A stretch of DNA of 54,952 nt, from positions 1 to 54,952 of the forward strand of contig NZ_JAOEBG010000032.1 in NCBI RefSeq assembly GCF_029836165.1. Reading direction: 5' to 3'. Numbering within the stretch: position 1 is the first letter of the stretch; the number at the start of each line of letters is the position of its first letter. Source of the DNA: Pseudomonas sp. GD04091 (GTDB lineage Bacteria > Pseudomonadota > Gammaproteobacteria > Pseudomonadales > Pseudomonadaceae). The translations under genes and the position numbers were made by a program. The notes below the pieces were generated by a model that was given only the letters and a program-made list of their open reading frames with translations, had not been told where the DNA came from and ran no database searches. Positions 25,273-34,714 of the stretch are shown piece by piece.

Positions 25273-26400
25273 TCAAAGATTGCGCGCAATGACCATGCGC
25301 TGAATGTCGCTGGTGCCTTCGTAGATCTGGCAGACCCGCACGTCGCGGTAGATCCGCTCCAGCGGGAAGTCGCTCAGATAGCCATAACCGCCCAGGGTCT
25401 GCAAGGCGTCCGAGCAGACCTTTTCGGCCATTTCCGAGGCGAAAAGCTTGGCCATCGAAGCCTCCACCAACGCCGGGCGCCCGGCGTCGCGCAGTGCGGC
25501 GGCGTGCAGCACCATCTGCCGGGCCACGGCGATCCTGGTCGCCATGTCGGCCAGGCGGAAAGCCACGGCCTGGTGCTCGATCAGCGGCTTGCCGAAGCTC
25601 TGGCGCTCGCTGGCGTAGTCACGGGCCACCTCGAAGGCAGCGCGGGCCATGCCCACCGACTGCGAGGCGATGCCGATTCGCCCACCTTCGAGGTTGGCCA
25701 GGGCGATCTTGTAGCCCTGGCCCTCCTCGCCCAGGCGATTGGCCACCGGCACCCTTACGTTGTCGAAGACGATCTGGCAGGTGTCGGAGGCGTGCTGGCC
25801 GAGCTTGTCCTCGACCCGCGCCACCTGGTAGCCCGGCGAGTCGGTAGGCACGATGAAGGCGCTGATGCCACGCTTGCCAGCGTCCGGATCGGTGACGGCG
25901 AAGACGATCACCACCCCGGCGTTCTGTCCGGAGGTGATGAACTGCTTGCTGCCATTGAGCACGTAGTGGTCACCGTCCAGGCGCGCGCGGGTCTTCAGGC
26001 TGCTGGCATCGGAGCCGGCCTGAGGTTCGGTCAGGGCGAAGGCGCCGAGCATCGCGCCACTGGCCAGCGGCGCAAGAAACTGCTGCTTCTGCGCCTCGGT
26101 GCCGAACTTGAGGATCGGCACGCAGCCGACCGAGTTGTGCACGCTCATGATGGTCGAGCAGGCCCCGTCGCCCGCGGCGATCTCTTCCAGGGCCATGGCA
26201 TAGGCCACGTAGCCCGTGTCACTGCCACCATACTGCTCCGGCACTAGCATGCCGAACAGGCCGAGGTCGGCCATCTCCCCGATCGCTTCCTTGGGGAAGC
26301 GGTGCTCCTTGTCCCACTGTTCGGCGAACGGTTTCAGTCGCTCCTGGGCGAAAGCCCGCACGGCGTCGGCGATCTGTTGTTGCTCTTCAGTTACCAGCAT
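25273..26400 (-). CDS. Acyl-CoA dehydrogenase (short/branched-chain type)
   Basis: A 375-residue FAD-dependent dehydrogenase of standard family length. It has FALTEPQAGSDASSL in the flavin/substrate region, the GGYGYLSDFPLERIYRD helix, and the catalytic base Glu361 in IYEGTSDIQ near the C-terminus, as in short-chain and branched-chain enzymes. It oxidises acyl-CoA to 2-enoyl-CoA, passing electrons to ETF. Gene context suggests 2-methylbutyryl-CoA as the physiological substrate (inference). It starts 8 bp after the thiolase stop and ends 13 bp before the hydratase start. Confidence 0.93.
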   Translation of the reverse strand: MLVTEEQQQIADAVRAFAQERLKPFAEQWDKEHRFPKEAIGEMADLGLFGMLVPEQYGGSDTGYVAYAMALEEIAAGDGACSTIMSVHNSVGCVPILKFGTEAQKQQFLAPLASGAMLGAFALTEPQAGSDASSLKTRARLDGDHYVLNGSKQFITSGQNAGVVIVFAVTDPDAGKRGISAFIVPTDSPGYQVARVEDKLGQHASDTCQIVFDNVRVPVANRLGEEGQGYKIALANLEGGRIGIASQSVGMARAAFEVARDYASERQSFGKPLIEHQAVAFRLADMATRIAVARQMVLHAAALRDAGRPALVEASMAKLFASEMAEKVCSDALQTLGGYGYLSDFPLERIYRDVRVCQIYEGTSDIQRMVIARNL

Positions 26401-26408
26401 GGTTCACC

Positions 26409-27602
26409 TCAGTACAGGCACTCGACCGCCATGGCCGTCGCTTCGCCACCGCCGATGCAGATGGCCGCCACGCCACGGCGCAGGTTGTTCTGGCGCAGGG
26501 CCGACAGCAAGGTCACCAGAATCCGGGCGCCCGAAGCGCCGATCGGGTGACCCAGGGCGCAGGCGCCGCCGTGGATGTTGACCTTGTCGTGAGGCAGGTC
26601 GAGGTGCTTCATGGCGGCAAGGGTGACCACGGCGAAGGCCTCGTTGATCTCGAACAGATCCACCTCGACCAGGTTCCAGCCGGTGCGCTTCATCAGTTTG
26701 TCGATGGCACCGATCGGCGCGGTGGGGAACAGGGCCGGGGTATCGGCGAAGGCCGCGTGGCCATGGATCACCGCCAATGGCTTGAGGCCGCGTTTCTCGG
26801 CCTCGGAGCGACGCATCAGCAGCAAAGCGGCGGCGCCATCGGAGATGGAGCTGGAGTTGGCGGCAGTGACGGTGCCGCCCTCGCGGAAGGCCGGCTTGAG
26901 CTGCGGGATCTTGTCCAGGCGCGCCTTGGGCGGCTGCTCGTCGTCCTTGACCAGGCGCTTCTCCTTGCCCTCGGTGACTTCGACCGGGACGATCTCGGCG
27001 GCGAAACGACCGCTCTTGATAGCGTCCTGGGCACGGGTCAGCGAAGCGATGGCGAAGGCGTCCTGGGCTTCGCGACTGAAATTCCCCTTCTGCGCGCAGT
27101 CCTCGGCGAAGGTGCCCATCAGTCGGCCCTTGTCGTAGGCGTCCTCCAGGCCGTCCATGAACATGTGGTCAATGATTTTCCCGTGGCCCATGCGGTAGCC
27201 GCCACGGGCCTTGTCCAGCAGGTACGGGGCGTTGGTCATGCTTTCCATGCCACCGGCGACGATGACGTCGGCACTGCCGGCCAGCAACTGGTCGTGGGCC
27301 ATGATCGCCGCCTGCATGCCCGAACCGCACATCTTGTTCAGGGTGGTACAGGTGGTGTGCTTGTCCAGGCCCGCGCCCAGCGCCGCCTGGCGCGCCGGAG
27401 CCTGGCCCTGGCCGGCGGGCAGCACGCAGCCGAACAGCACCTGCTCGACGCTGGCGGCGTCGATGCCGGCGCGCTCGACGGCGGCGCGGATCGCCGCGCT
27501 GCCCAGTTGCGGCGCGGTCAGGCTCTTGAGGTCACCCTGCAGGCCGCCCATGGGCGTGCGCACGGCGCTGACGATGACGATGGGGTCGTTGGCGAGAGTC
27601 AT
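26409..27602 (-). CDS. Acetyl-CoA C-acyltransferase (thiolase)
   Basis: A 397-residue thiolase. The acyl-accepting Cys92 (NKMCGSGM), His352 (GGACALGHPIG) and Cys382 (AAICIGGGEA) complete the catalytic triad. It cleaves 3-ketoacyl-CoA. In this operon it would split 2-methylacetoacetyl-CoA into propionyl-CoA and acetyl-CoA. The length and motifs are those of degradative thiolases (FadAx-like in P. putida). It is separated by 12 bp from the upstream SDR gene. Confidence 0.93.
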   Translation of the reverse strand: MTLANDPIVIVSAVRTPMGGLQGDLKSLTAPQLGSAAIRAAVERAGIDAASVEQVLFGCVLPAGQGQAPARQAALGAGLDKHTTCTTLNKMCGSGMQAAIMAHDQLLAGSADVIVAGGMESMTNAPYLLDKARGGYRMGHGKIIDHMFMDGLEDAYDKGRLMGTFAEDCAQKGNFSREAQDAFAIASLTRAQDAIKSGRFAAEIVPVEVTEGKEKRLVKDDEQPPKARLDKIPQLKPAFREGGTVTAANSSSISDGAAALLLMRRSEAEKRGLKPLAVIHGHAAFADTPALFPTAPIGAIDKLMKRTGWNLVEVDLFEINEAFAVVTLAAMKHLDLPHDKVNIHGGACALGHPIGASGARILVTLLSALRQNNLRRGVAAICIGGGEATAMAVECLY

Positions 27603-27614
27603 GTCGTTATCTCC

Positions 27615-28382
27615 TTACTTGGCAGCCATGCGCAGCGCGCCGTCGAGGCGAATCACCTCGCCGTTGAGCATGCTGTTCTCGATGATGTGGCAGGCCAGCG
27701 CGGCATACTCCTGCGGGCGGCCCAGGCGTGGCGGGAACGGCACCCCGGCGGACAGCGAGGCACGGACTTCGTCGGTCATGCCAGCCATCATCGGGGTCTC
27801 GAAAATGCCGGGGGCGATGGTCATCACGCGGATACCGAAGCGCGCCAGCTCACGCGCGGCCGGCAAGGTGAGGCTGGCGATCGCGCCCTTGGACGCGGCG
27901 TAGGCAGCCTGGCCGATCTGGCCGTCGTAAGCGGCGATCGAGGCGGTGTTGATGATCACCCCGCGCTCGCCACCCTCGTCCGCCTGCCCCTCGGCCATGG
28001 CCGCGGCGGCCAGGCGCAGCAGGTTGAAGCTGCCGACCAGATTGACGTTGATGACCTTGGCGAAGCTGGCCAGGCCGTGCGGCCCGTTCCTGCCCAGAAC
28101 CTTCTCGGCGCCGACGATGCCGGCGCAGTTGACCAGCCCGTGCAGGCTGCCGAAGGCGCCGAGCGCCGCCGCGACCGCGGCCTGGGCGGCCTGCTCGTCA
28201 CTGATGTCGGCCACCGCGAAGCGGGCGTTGGCGCCCAGCTCGACAGCCTTGGCCTCGACCGCGGCGGCATTGAGGTCGACCAGCATGACGTTGGCGCCAG
28301 CCTCGATGAGCATCTGCGCGGTGGCGGCGCCCAGGCCCGAGGCCGCGCCGCTGACGATGAAATTCTTGTGGGTGATTTGCAT
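27615..28382 (-). CDS. 3-hydroxyacyl-CoA dehydrogenase, type II (SDR, HSD10-like)
   Basis: A 255-residue short-chain dehydrogenase: NAD-binding SGAASGLGAAT (from residue 11), VDLNAAAVEA after beta-2 for NAD specificity, and the catalytic Ser148, Tyr161 and Lys165 with SDR spacing. The general plan and 255-residue length match mammalian HSD10 (2-methyl-3-hydroxybutyryl-CoA dehydrogenase), whose role fits the operon. It oxidises the 3-hydroxyacyl-CoA made by the hydratase. A more general acyl-CoA specificity is possible. Confidence 0.9.
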   Translation of the reverse strand: MQITHKNFIVSGAASGLGAATAQMLIEAGANVMLVDLNAAAVEAKAVELGANARFAVADISDEQAAQAAVAAALGAFGSLHGLVNCAGIVGAEKVLGRNGPHGLASFAKVINVNLVGSFNLLRLAAAAMAEGQADEGGERGVIINTASIAAYDGQIGQAAYAASKGAIASLTLPAARELARFGIRVMTIAPGIFETPMMAGMTDEVRASLSAGVPFPPRLGRPQEYAALACHIIENSMLNGEVIRLDGALRMAAK

Positions 28383-28394
28383 ATCGGTCTTCCT

Positions 28395-30041
28395 TCAGGC
28401 GCCCGCAGCGATCGGCTGCGTGGCTTGTTGTCGGGCGATTTCCTGGTTGCGCAGGATGAAGCGTTGCAGCTTGCCGCTCGGGGTCTTGGGCAGCTCGCCG
28501 ACGAATTCGATTTCGCGCGGATAAGCGTGGGCGTACAGCCGCTGACGCACATGCTGGCGCAGGGTTTCCTCCAGCTCGGGACTCCCCTGGTAGCCCTGGC
28601 CCAGTACGACGAAAGCCTTGATCAGTTCGGTGCGCTCAGGGTCCGGCTTGCCGATCACGGCGGCCTCGACCACCGCGGGATGCTCGACCAGCGCGCTTTC
28701 CACATCGAACGGGCCGACCCGGTAGCCGGAGGTGGTGATCACGTCGTCGCTGCGGCCGACGAAGCTGATGCTGCCGTCCTGGTTGAGCTCGACGGTGTCG
28801 CCGGAGAGGTAGTACTGGCCGACGAACGCCTTGGTCGGCAGGCCGTGATACCCCGCGAACCAGCACAGCGGCGAACGCGCACGGTCGACGGCGAGGATCC
28901 CGGGCTGCCCCGCTGGCAGCTCGTTGCCTTGCTCGTCCACCACCACGATGCGATGACCGGGGATGGCGAAACCCGCCGACCCCAGGTGCACCGGGTGGTC
29001 CAGCGCATGGTGGTTGCACAGCACCATGCCCAGTTCAGTCTGGCCGTAGTGGTCGTGGATGGTCACGCCGAGCTCGTCGGCGAACCAGCGGATCACCTCC
29101 GGGTTGAGCGGCTCACCGGCACTGCTGACCACCCGCAGGCGGCCCTTGATCGGCGCCGCGAACGCGCTGCCCGCCGCGATCAGCAGTCTGTAGGCCGTCG
29201 GCGAGCCCGCCAGGTTGGTAATGCCCAGCTTGTCGATGACCCGCGCGCAGCTTTCGACACTGAACGGGCCGTCGTAGAACGTGGTGGCATGGCCCAGGGA
29301 CAGCGGCCCGGTGACCGCGTAATAAAGGCCATAGGCCCAGCCCGGGTCGGCCAGGTTCCAGAAGTTGTCTTGCGCACGCAGGTCGATGGCGTCGCGCATG
29401 TAGCCCTGGAACGCGACGATGGCGCGCAGCGGCACTTCCAGCGGCTTGGCCGGGCCGGTGGTGCCCGAGGTGAACATCAGCAGGAAGGGATCGTCGCCAG
29501 TACGCATCACCGGTTCGCAATCGCCGGTGGCGGCTTCGAGGCTGCGGTGGAAGTCCAGCGCCTGCCCGGCGGCGCCGACCGTGACGATGGTCGGGCAATC
29601 CGTCACGTCGTCGAGCTTGGGGCGATTGCCGCGATCGGTGACCACCACCTTGGCATGCGACTGCTCCAGACGGTGCTCGATGGCCTTGGGCCCGAACGCG
29701 GTGAACAGTGGCTGGTACACCGCACCCAGGCGCCAGGTGGCGAGGATGGTCACCAGCAGTTCCGGGGTCCGTGGCATCAGCCCGGCGACGCGATCGCCCG
29801 CCGCCACGCCCTGGGCCTTGAGCACATTGGCAAAGCGTGCGGACAGGGCCTGCAACTGGTCGAAGGTATAGCGCCCGCCGTTGCCGTCACGGTCTTCCCA
29901 GATCAGGGCGGGCTTGCCTGTGCCAGCGTGGCGGTCGCAGCATTCGACACAGGCGTTGAGGGCATCGAGGTTGCCATGCAGCGCCGCGGCGGCGGCTTGG
30001 GCATGGTCGAACGAACGAGCGGCCTCGGCGTAATCGCGCAT
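28395..30041 (-). CDS. AMP-forming acyl-CoA synthetase
   Basis: A 548-residue ANL-superfamily ligase: P-loop-like FTSGTTGPAKPLE (about 190), YGQTELG (about 335), the hinge SGDTVEL...GRSDDVITTSGYRVGPFDVE (about 415-450) and the catalytic Lys motif PKTPSGKLQRF near the C-terminus. It activates a carboxylate with ATP and CoA. As the first gene of the operon it may feed short or branched fatty acids into the downstream beta-oxidation steps. The closest subfamily appears to be short/medium-chain acyl-CoA (benzoate-CoA-ligase-like) synthetases. Substrate not determined. Confidence 0.92.
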   Translation of the reverse strand: MRDYAEAARSFDHAQAAAAALHGNLDALNACVECCDRHAGTGKPALIWEDRDGNGGRYTFDQLQALSARFANVLKAQGVAAGDRVAGLMPRTPELLVTILATWRLGAVYQPLFTAFGPKAIEHRLEQSHAKVVVTDRGNRPKLDDVTDCPTIVTVGAAGQALDFHRSLEAATGDCEPVMRTGDDPFLLMFTSGTTGPAKPLEVPLRAIVAFQGYMRDAIDLRAQDNFWNLADPGWAYGLYYAVTGPLSLGHATTFYDGPFSVESCARVIDKLGITNLAGSPTAYRLLIAAGSAFAAPIKGRLRVVSSAGEPLNPEVIRWFADELGVTIHDHYGQTELGMVLCNHHALDHPVHLGSAGFAIPGHRIVVVDEQGNELPAGQPGILAVDRARSPLCWFAGYHGLPTKAFVGQYYLSGDTVELNQDGSISFVGRSDDVITTSGYRVGPFDVESALVEHPAVVEAAVIGKPDPERTELIKAFVVLGQGYQGSPELEETLRQHVRQRLYAHAYPREIEFVGELPKTPSGKLQRFILRNQEIARQQATQPIAAGA

Positions 30042-30130
30042 CGTCAGACTCCTGGTTTCTTATTGTTGGAGTGCACCATCGGTCTGACGATGTTCGCGCC
30101 GGTCAGCTCATCCGGCAATGGCCAAAGCTG

Positions 30131-33100
30131 TCAATCGGGCTGAGCGGATTCGACCGGCTCGAGCAGGTCGCCCTGCTCGACCGTGGCCAGGGCCTGCCGG
30201 GTGAGCTGCCAGGTCAGCGCATGCTCTGCGACTTCGCGCTCGACCTTCAGGTCGTTCCACTGCCGCGCGTAGGCCTCGCTGCCCAGCGTCTCGCTCTGCT
30301 TGTCGAGCGCCGTGCCGCGGGCCTCGAAGGGTTCAGCGATGGCCGCGAATGCCTTCGCATGTCGATGGCGCAGGTAGCTGCCCCAGAACTCGCGCTCGCA
30401 CAGGCTTTGCGGCAGCTCGTCGGTCGCCTCGCTGGCCCGCACCGCAGCCAGGGCGTCGCGCTCACGCTCAGGGGTGATGCCGGCGAGCTGCTCGAAACGC
30501 ATGGTCCGGGGTTGCCCAGGCAACTGCAGTTGCGCAGCCAAACGCACCCGATAACCCAATACCACCTCCAGCACGTCGGTATCCGGATGCGTGGTCAGCC
30601 GCCTTGCCGCATCCTGCTGGGCGAACTGGTCCAGGCATTCGAGCCGGAACAGCTGCCTGCCCAGCGCCAGCAACTGATCGCCCGCCGTTCCCGTGGCCGC
30701 CTTGCGGTTGGCCTGATACACCATTTCCTCCAGCAACAGGCGACTGAACCGCTCGGCGGTACTGTCGTGGCAGCCTTGCACCTCGTTGGCGCTGGCAAAG
30801 ATCCGCTCGCGCAGGTCGGCATCCTTTTCGATACTGGCGAACAGCGTCCAGACCTGCTCGGACAGATAGTCCCTGGCCTTGCTGAAATCGGTGGTCTGGG
30901 TCAACTGCGCCATCAACTCGAACAACTCGCGGCTCCCGTCCAGAGCGTGCAGTTTTTTCCATAGCGCCTCCCGCGCCGGCCGCTCGGCTTCGCCCGTCCA
31001 ATCGAGCCAAGAGCGTACGGAAGGTGCCCCGGCGGGGTCGGGTACCAGGTGGGCTGCGTGAGCATCGAGGCCATAGAGTCGGGCGATGGTCCGGTGGGGG
31101 ATCGGATTACCGCGAATCCTGAGGTGGTGCCTGAACTCCCAGGGCATCTCCAGCACTTCTGGCGCAATGTTCGAGATCAGGTTGTCCCGCAGATCGGCCA
31201 CCAGCAACATCCCGCAGCGCTCGATACCGCCCGGGATACTGAGCATCCCGCAGTGATTGAGGCGCAGTGTCGTCAGTTGCGGCAACTGGTGGAAACGCAA
31301 CGCCAGCGAACGGATGGGGTTGCGACTCAGGTCCAGAAGATGCAGCCGAGACAGGTTCGCCAGCTGCTGTTGGTCGTGCTCAGCCATGCGGATGCGGTTC
31401 CCCATCAGGTGCAGCGCGCGCAGACGTGGCAGGTTGGAAATGCTTTCGGGCAGGGCCGTGAGCTGATTGTTGTTGAGGTTCAGCGTGCGCAAGGACTGGA
31501 AGCAGTGCAGGAAACTGGTTGGCAGCTGATCCAGCCCCATGCCCGCCATCACCAGTTCGCTGATATGGTCGAAATCCACGCTGGCCGGCAGTATCGGCAG
31601 CGCGCCCACCCGCCAGCCACTGAGGTTGAGCAGCATGCCCTCGGCCTCGCCGCGCGGGTTCCTGACCATTTCACCGTTGTAGCGCCATGCACCGCACAGG
31701 CGATGGGACAACTGGCGACGGACCGTTCGCATGTCTCGGTCGGGCGTTCCGATCACCCAGAACTCAAGAGTGTCCTCGAGCAGGGCAAGATTGCGCTCCA
31801 GGCTCAACAGCACCTGGTAAGGATTCGCGACGCCCTGGCGCAGCGTGCGTTCATAGGTTTCGACCTCGTCATCGCTGAAGCCCGGATAAAGTGCACGGAT
31901 ACGGGCACGCAGGGGCGCCGTGGCCGAACGCGACGCCGAGCCACCCAACATATAGCCGACCCTACCATCGGCCAGTCGTTTGCCTGGGTTGAACCATGGC
32001 GTGGTGGCCCGCAGGCCGAGCCGATCGAGGACACCGCCGCGGCTGCTGGGCAAGGTGCCGATGAGCGCCTCGCGCAACCGGCGAGCACAGTCGGCGCCTT
32101 CGATCGCCATGGCTTTTCGATCCTTTTCCTTCAGCAACACCGAGATGGCGTCGAAGATCGACGCCGGCTCCGGCACCTCGTCCTCCAGCTCGAGCCCCTG
32201 ACTGTCATAGAGATGGAAGCGCCCTTGGCGCCACACCAGGACGGTTCTGGTAGCACTGGATCCCTGGGGATTCATGATCGCCAGCAACCGGCCGCTCTCA
32301 TTGCCCTCGCGAAGCTCCAGGTTGACGGACCTTGGCCAATTGCGCAGGCGCTCCAGTTGCGCCAGCACCAGCACGCCGGTGTCGTTGCTGTAGCTCGCCT
32401 GGAGAAACACCCCTTCCAGCGCGCGATTGACCCGGACCAGTTGAGACAGGGCGCGGGCACGCTTGGCCAGCGTCACCGGCACGCGCGACTCGAGCAGGGC
32501 CACTCTGCGCAGCGTGCCATCGGTGTCTCGCACCGCCTCCTCCACATAGATTTCCGGCAGGCTGGGGAAGTCCCGCTTGACCAGGGCTCCCAGCTCGTCG
32601 ACTGGCGCCGCCACGCCGGCCAGATATTCCAGCAGCCGCCCCTGCACCTGAGGGTGCTCGTCAACCAGCCAGGCAGCGAGCGATTTTGCATCATGGGCCA
32701 CCATCCCAGGTTGATTGCGCGCCCACTCGAGCACCTTGGCATCGGTGATCGCCGCATCGGGGGCTCGCGCGTCTTGCAGCACCCGCGAGATGCGCTGGTC
32801 GGCCTGGAACCGGCGCAGTGTCTCGGTCAGGTTCACCGGCGCCGGGCGATTCTCCACCAGCACGCCCCGCAGCTCCTCAGGCTCCATGCCGGCGATACGC
32901 AGGATCTGCTGCGCTTGCCCATCATCCAAGGGGGGATCGCACGGCCACAACCGGTTGAGCATGCTGGCGCTGTCGCGCCACTCCAGCGGCCTCTCCACGC
33001 GCAGTCGCCAGAAGCGTTCGCCATTGTGTTCAACCAGTGGGCCAAAGGCATCGGCCGCACGCGGATGCCTGAGCCGCCAGGGTTTGGCAGCGACCGGCCG

Positions 33101-34636
33101 ATGGACTTCGTAATAGCGATCGCCCACGCGCAACCACTGCCGCCCGTCCAGCGCATACAGGCCATCGTCCTGCAGCACGGCGGCACCCGGATCGGACTCA
33201 TAGACCTTCAGGTCATGGTTCCACAACCGCTCGCCGGCACCCTCGACGTTCACCGGTTCCAGTGCATCGACGAAGCCGCTGCGAAGGGCGCTGGCGACCA
33301 CCCCCGCCCCCACCACGAGCGCGCCGGTCACCGCCACGGTTTCCGCCACCTGCAGCATGTGTTGCATGGCTTCGTGCTGGTGACCCTGGTGCCAGTCCAC
33401 GGCACCTTCATAGACTTCGCCCAGGGTGTCCCAGACCATTTTCGCGAACAGCGCCACACCCACCACCGGCACCGCCAGGCCCACCAGCCCCAGCGCGTCC
33501 AGCCCGAGGCCTTGCCAACGCCGCAATCGCTCCTCGGCCAACTGCCGATCCGCATCCGCGCTCGGAACCAGCACCAGGCGCCCCTGCTCCTTGAGGCGAT
33601 TGACCTGATTGCGCGCCAGGGCCTCGAAAATGTCGCCTTGAACGACCCGCCCCTGCAGTTCGAAATCCGTCTCATCGTCGGACAGGCGCATGTCGAGTGT
33701 CCCCATGAAGCCGGCACGCTCCTTCAGACTGACCAACAGGCGAATCTGCTTGTGCGGCTGCGGTGTGGACAGGTGCTCCTTGAGAAAGTCGCTCAGCAAC
33801 TGCTGCGAGGCGAAGTGGTGCAGTGGGCGCTGCTCATCGGCGGGCAGGTAGTACACCACCCCCTTCGATGCACCGGTTGCATCCCGCAACTGCACCAGCA
33901 GCCCGTTCTCGATGGTGCACTGCAACATCCGCAGCTCCCCGGCATAGGCCTGCACCGAGCCTGGCGACGACTGCGCCGCCGGTTCGGTCAGCCGTTTCAG
34001 TGCAGCGAGCGTGTCCGTATCGATCAACGACTCGGCGGCCGCACGCTCACAGGCAAGGGCAAACCCCGTGCGCTGATGGTTGCCCAGCACTGCCAGTGTC
34101 GACGCAGTGAACATACCCGCCAGCAACGTCTGATACTGCTGCCCTGCGTCCAGGGCATGGCAGCGCCTGGCCAGTGGTTCCGGCGCCCCGGACAGCACCT
34201 GGTCGTCGTCCTTGCGCACCAGGCCGCTGCCTTCGAAAAACTGACTATCCGATGCAAAGCCCTGCATCAGCCTCAACAGGGCCGGAAAACGCACCTCGCG
34301 GCGCTCCATCGAGGGCGAGGAGATCACCTCCGACCGACCGAAACGGATGTCCAGCCACTGCATCTGTTCAAGGTCCGGGCCGTCTGGAAGGATCTCCTTG
34401 ATCAACGGCACGAAGGCCTGCTGCGCGAACTGCCATGGCGAGAGCAGTCCCTGGGTCGCCGCAGTCACTTGCTGGCCGCTGGCCATGTGCGCGCTGAAGC
34501 TTTCGCGCAAGGCCTTGATCCTGTCGGCCGGGGCGTGCTTCAGCCAGTCCGGCAGCCGCGTGGCGATGAAGCCATCGATGACGGCCTCGTCGCTGAGAGT
34601 GGTCGTGGGTGGCGGGGTGTGGGTTGTCGATGACAT
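30131..34636 (-). CDS. DUF6543-LRR-NEL protein, putative E3 ubiquitin ligase effector
   Basis: A 1501-residue multidomain protein. Its N-terminal half is DUF6543-like: VVYYLPADEQRPLHHF at about 260, and a hydrophobic helix pair with DTLGEVYEGAVDWHQG at about 400-450. Then come leucine-rich repeats (about 1000-1150; LRTLNLNNNQLTALPESI, LHLLDLSRNPIRSLAL). A C-terminal NEL domain has the CxD catalytic motif as Cys1289-His-Asp1291 in EVQGCHDSTAERF. NEL domains (IpaH, SspH, SlrP) transfer ubiquitin in eukaryotic host cells, with the LRR selecting the target. There is no signal peptide, and no secretion gene or chaperone is nearby. It is in the same orientation as the acyl-CoA operon, 89 bp upstream of it. 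Activity is inferred from motifs. Confidence 0.87.
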   Translation of the reverse strand: MSSTTHTPPPTTTLSDEAVIDGFIATRLPDWLKHAPADRIKALRESFSAHMASGQQVTAATQGLLSPWQFAQQAFVPLIKEILPDGPDLEQMQWLDIRFGRSEVISSPSMERREVRFPALLRLMQGFASDSQFFEGSGLVRKDDDQVLSGAPEPLARRCHALDAGQQYQTLLAGMFTASTLAVLGNHQRTGFALACERAAAESLIDTDTLAALKRLTEPAAQSSPGSVQAYAGELRMLQCTIENGLLVQLRDATGASKGVVYYLPADEQRPLHHFASQQLLSDFLKEHLSTPQPHKQIRLLVSLKERAGFMGTLDMRLSDDETDFELQGRVVQGDIFEALARNQVNRLKEQGRLVLVPSADADRQLAEERLRRWQGLGLDALGLVGLAVPVVGVALFAKMVWDTLGEVYEGAVDWHQGHQHEAMQHMLQVAETVAVTGALVVGAGVVASALRSGFVDALEPVNVEGAGERLWNHDLKVYESDPGAAVLQDDGLYALDGRQWLRVGDRYYEVHRPVAAKPWRLRHPRAADAFGPLVEHNGERFWRLRVERPLEWRDSASMLNRLWPCDPPLDDGQAQQILRIAGMEPEELRGVLVENRPAPVNLTETLRRFQADQRISRVLQDARAPDAAITDAKVLEWARNQPGMVAHDAKSLAAWLVDEHPQVQGRLLEYLAGVAAPVDELGALVKRDFPSLPEIYVEEAVRDTDGTLRRVALLESRVPVTLAKRARALSQLVRVNRALEGVFLQASYSNDTGVLVLAQLERLRNWPRSVNLELREGNESGRLLAIMNPQGSSATRTVLVWRQGRFHLYDSQGLELEDEVPEPASIFDAISVLLKEKDRKAMAIEGADCARRLREALIGTLPSSRGGVLDRLGLRATTPWFNPGKRLADGRVGYMLGGSASRSATAPLRARIRALYPGFSDDEVETYERTLRQGVANPYQVLLSLERNLALLEDTLEFWVIGTPDRDMRTVRRQLSHRLCGAWRYNGEMVRNPRGEAEGMLLNLSGWRVGALPILPASVDFDHISELVMAGMGLDQLPTSFLHCFQSLRTLNLNNNQLTALPESISNLPRLRALHLMGNRIRMAEHDQQQLANLSRLHLLDLSRNPIRSLALRFHQLPQLTTLRLNHCGMLSIPGGIERCGMLLVADLRDNLISNIAPEVLEMPWEFRHHLRIRGNPIPHRTIARLYGLDAHAAHLVPDPAGAPSVRSWLDWTGEAERPAREALWKKLHALDGSRELFELMAQLTQTTDFSKARDYLSEQVWTLFASIEKDADLRERIFASANEVQGCHDSTAERFSRLLLEEMVYQANRKAATGTAGDQLLALGRQLFRLECLDQFAQQDAARRLTTHPDTDVLEVVLGYRVRLAAQLQLPGQPRTMRFEQLAGITPERERDALAAVRASEATDELPQSLCEREFWGSYLRHRHAKAFAAIAEPFEARGTALDKQSETLGSEAYARQWNDLKVEREVAEHALTWQLTRQALATVEQGDLLEPVESAQPD

Positions 34637-34714
34637 GGGGTCGCATCCTGCTGTTCATGTGGACGCCGGACACTAGCCAGCGCCCCTCGCCCGTGACAGC
34701 GGGAAACGAACCCT

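Noticed and set aside
26547..30143. 1198-codon open frame antisense to the thiolase, SDR and ligase genes
   Set aside because: It runs across three well-recognised genes with intact catalytic motifs on the other strand, and its own composition is the usual high-GC shadow.
31049..34633. 1194-codon frame antisense to the NEL gene
   Set aside because: It has no domain-like stretch or ribosome-binding site. The opposite strand carries LRRs and the CxD motif.
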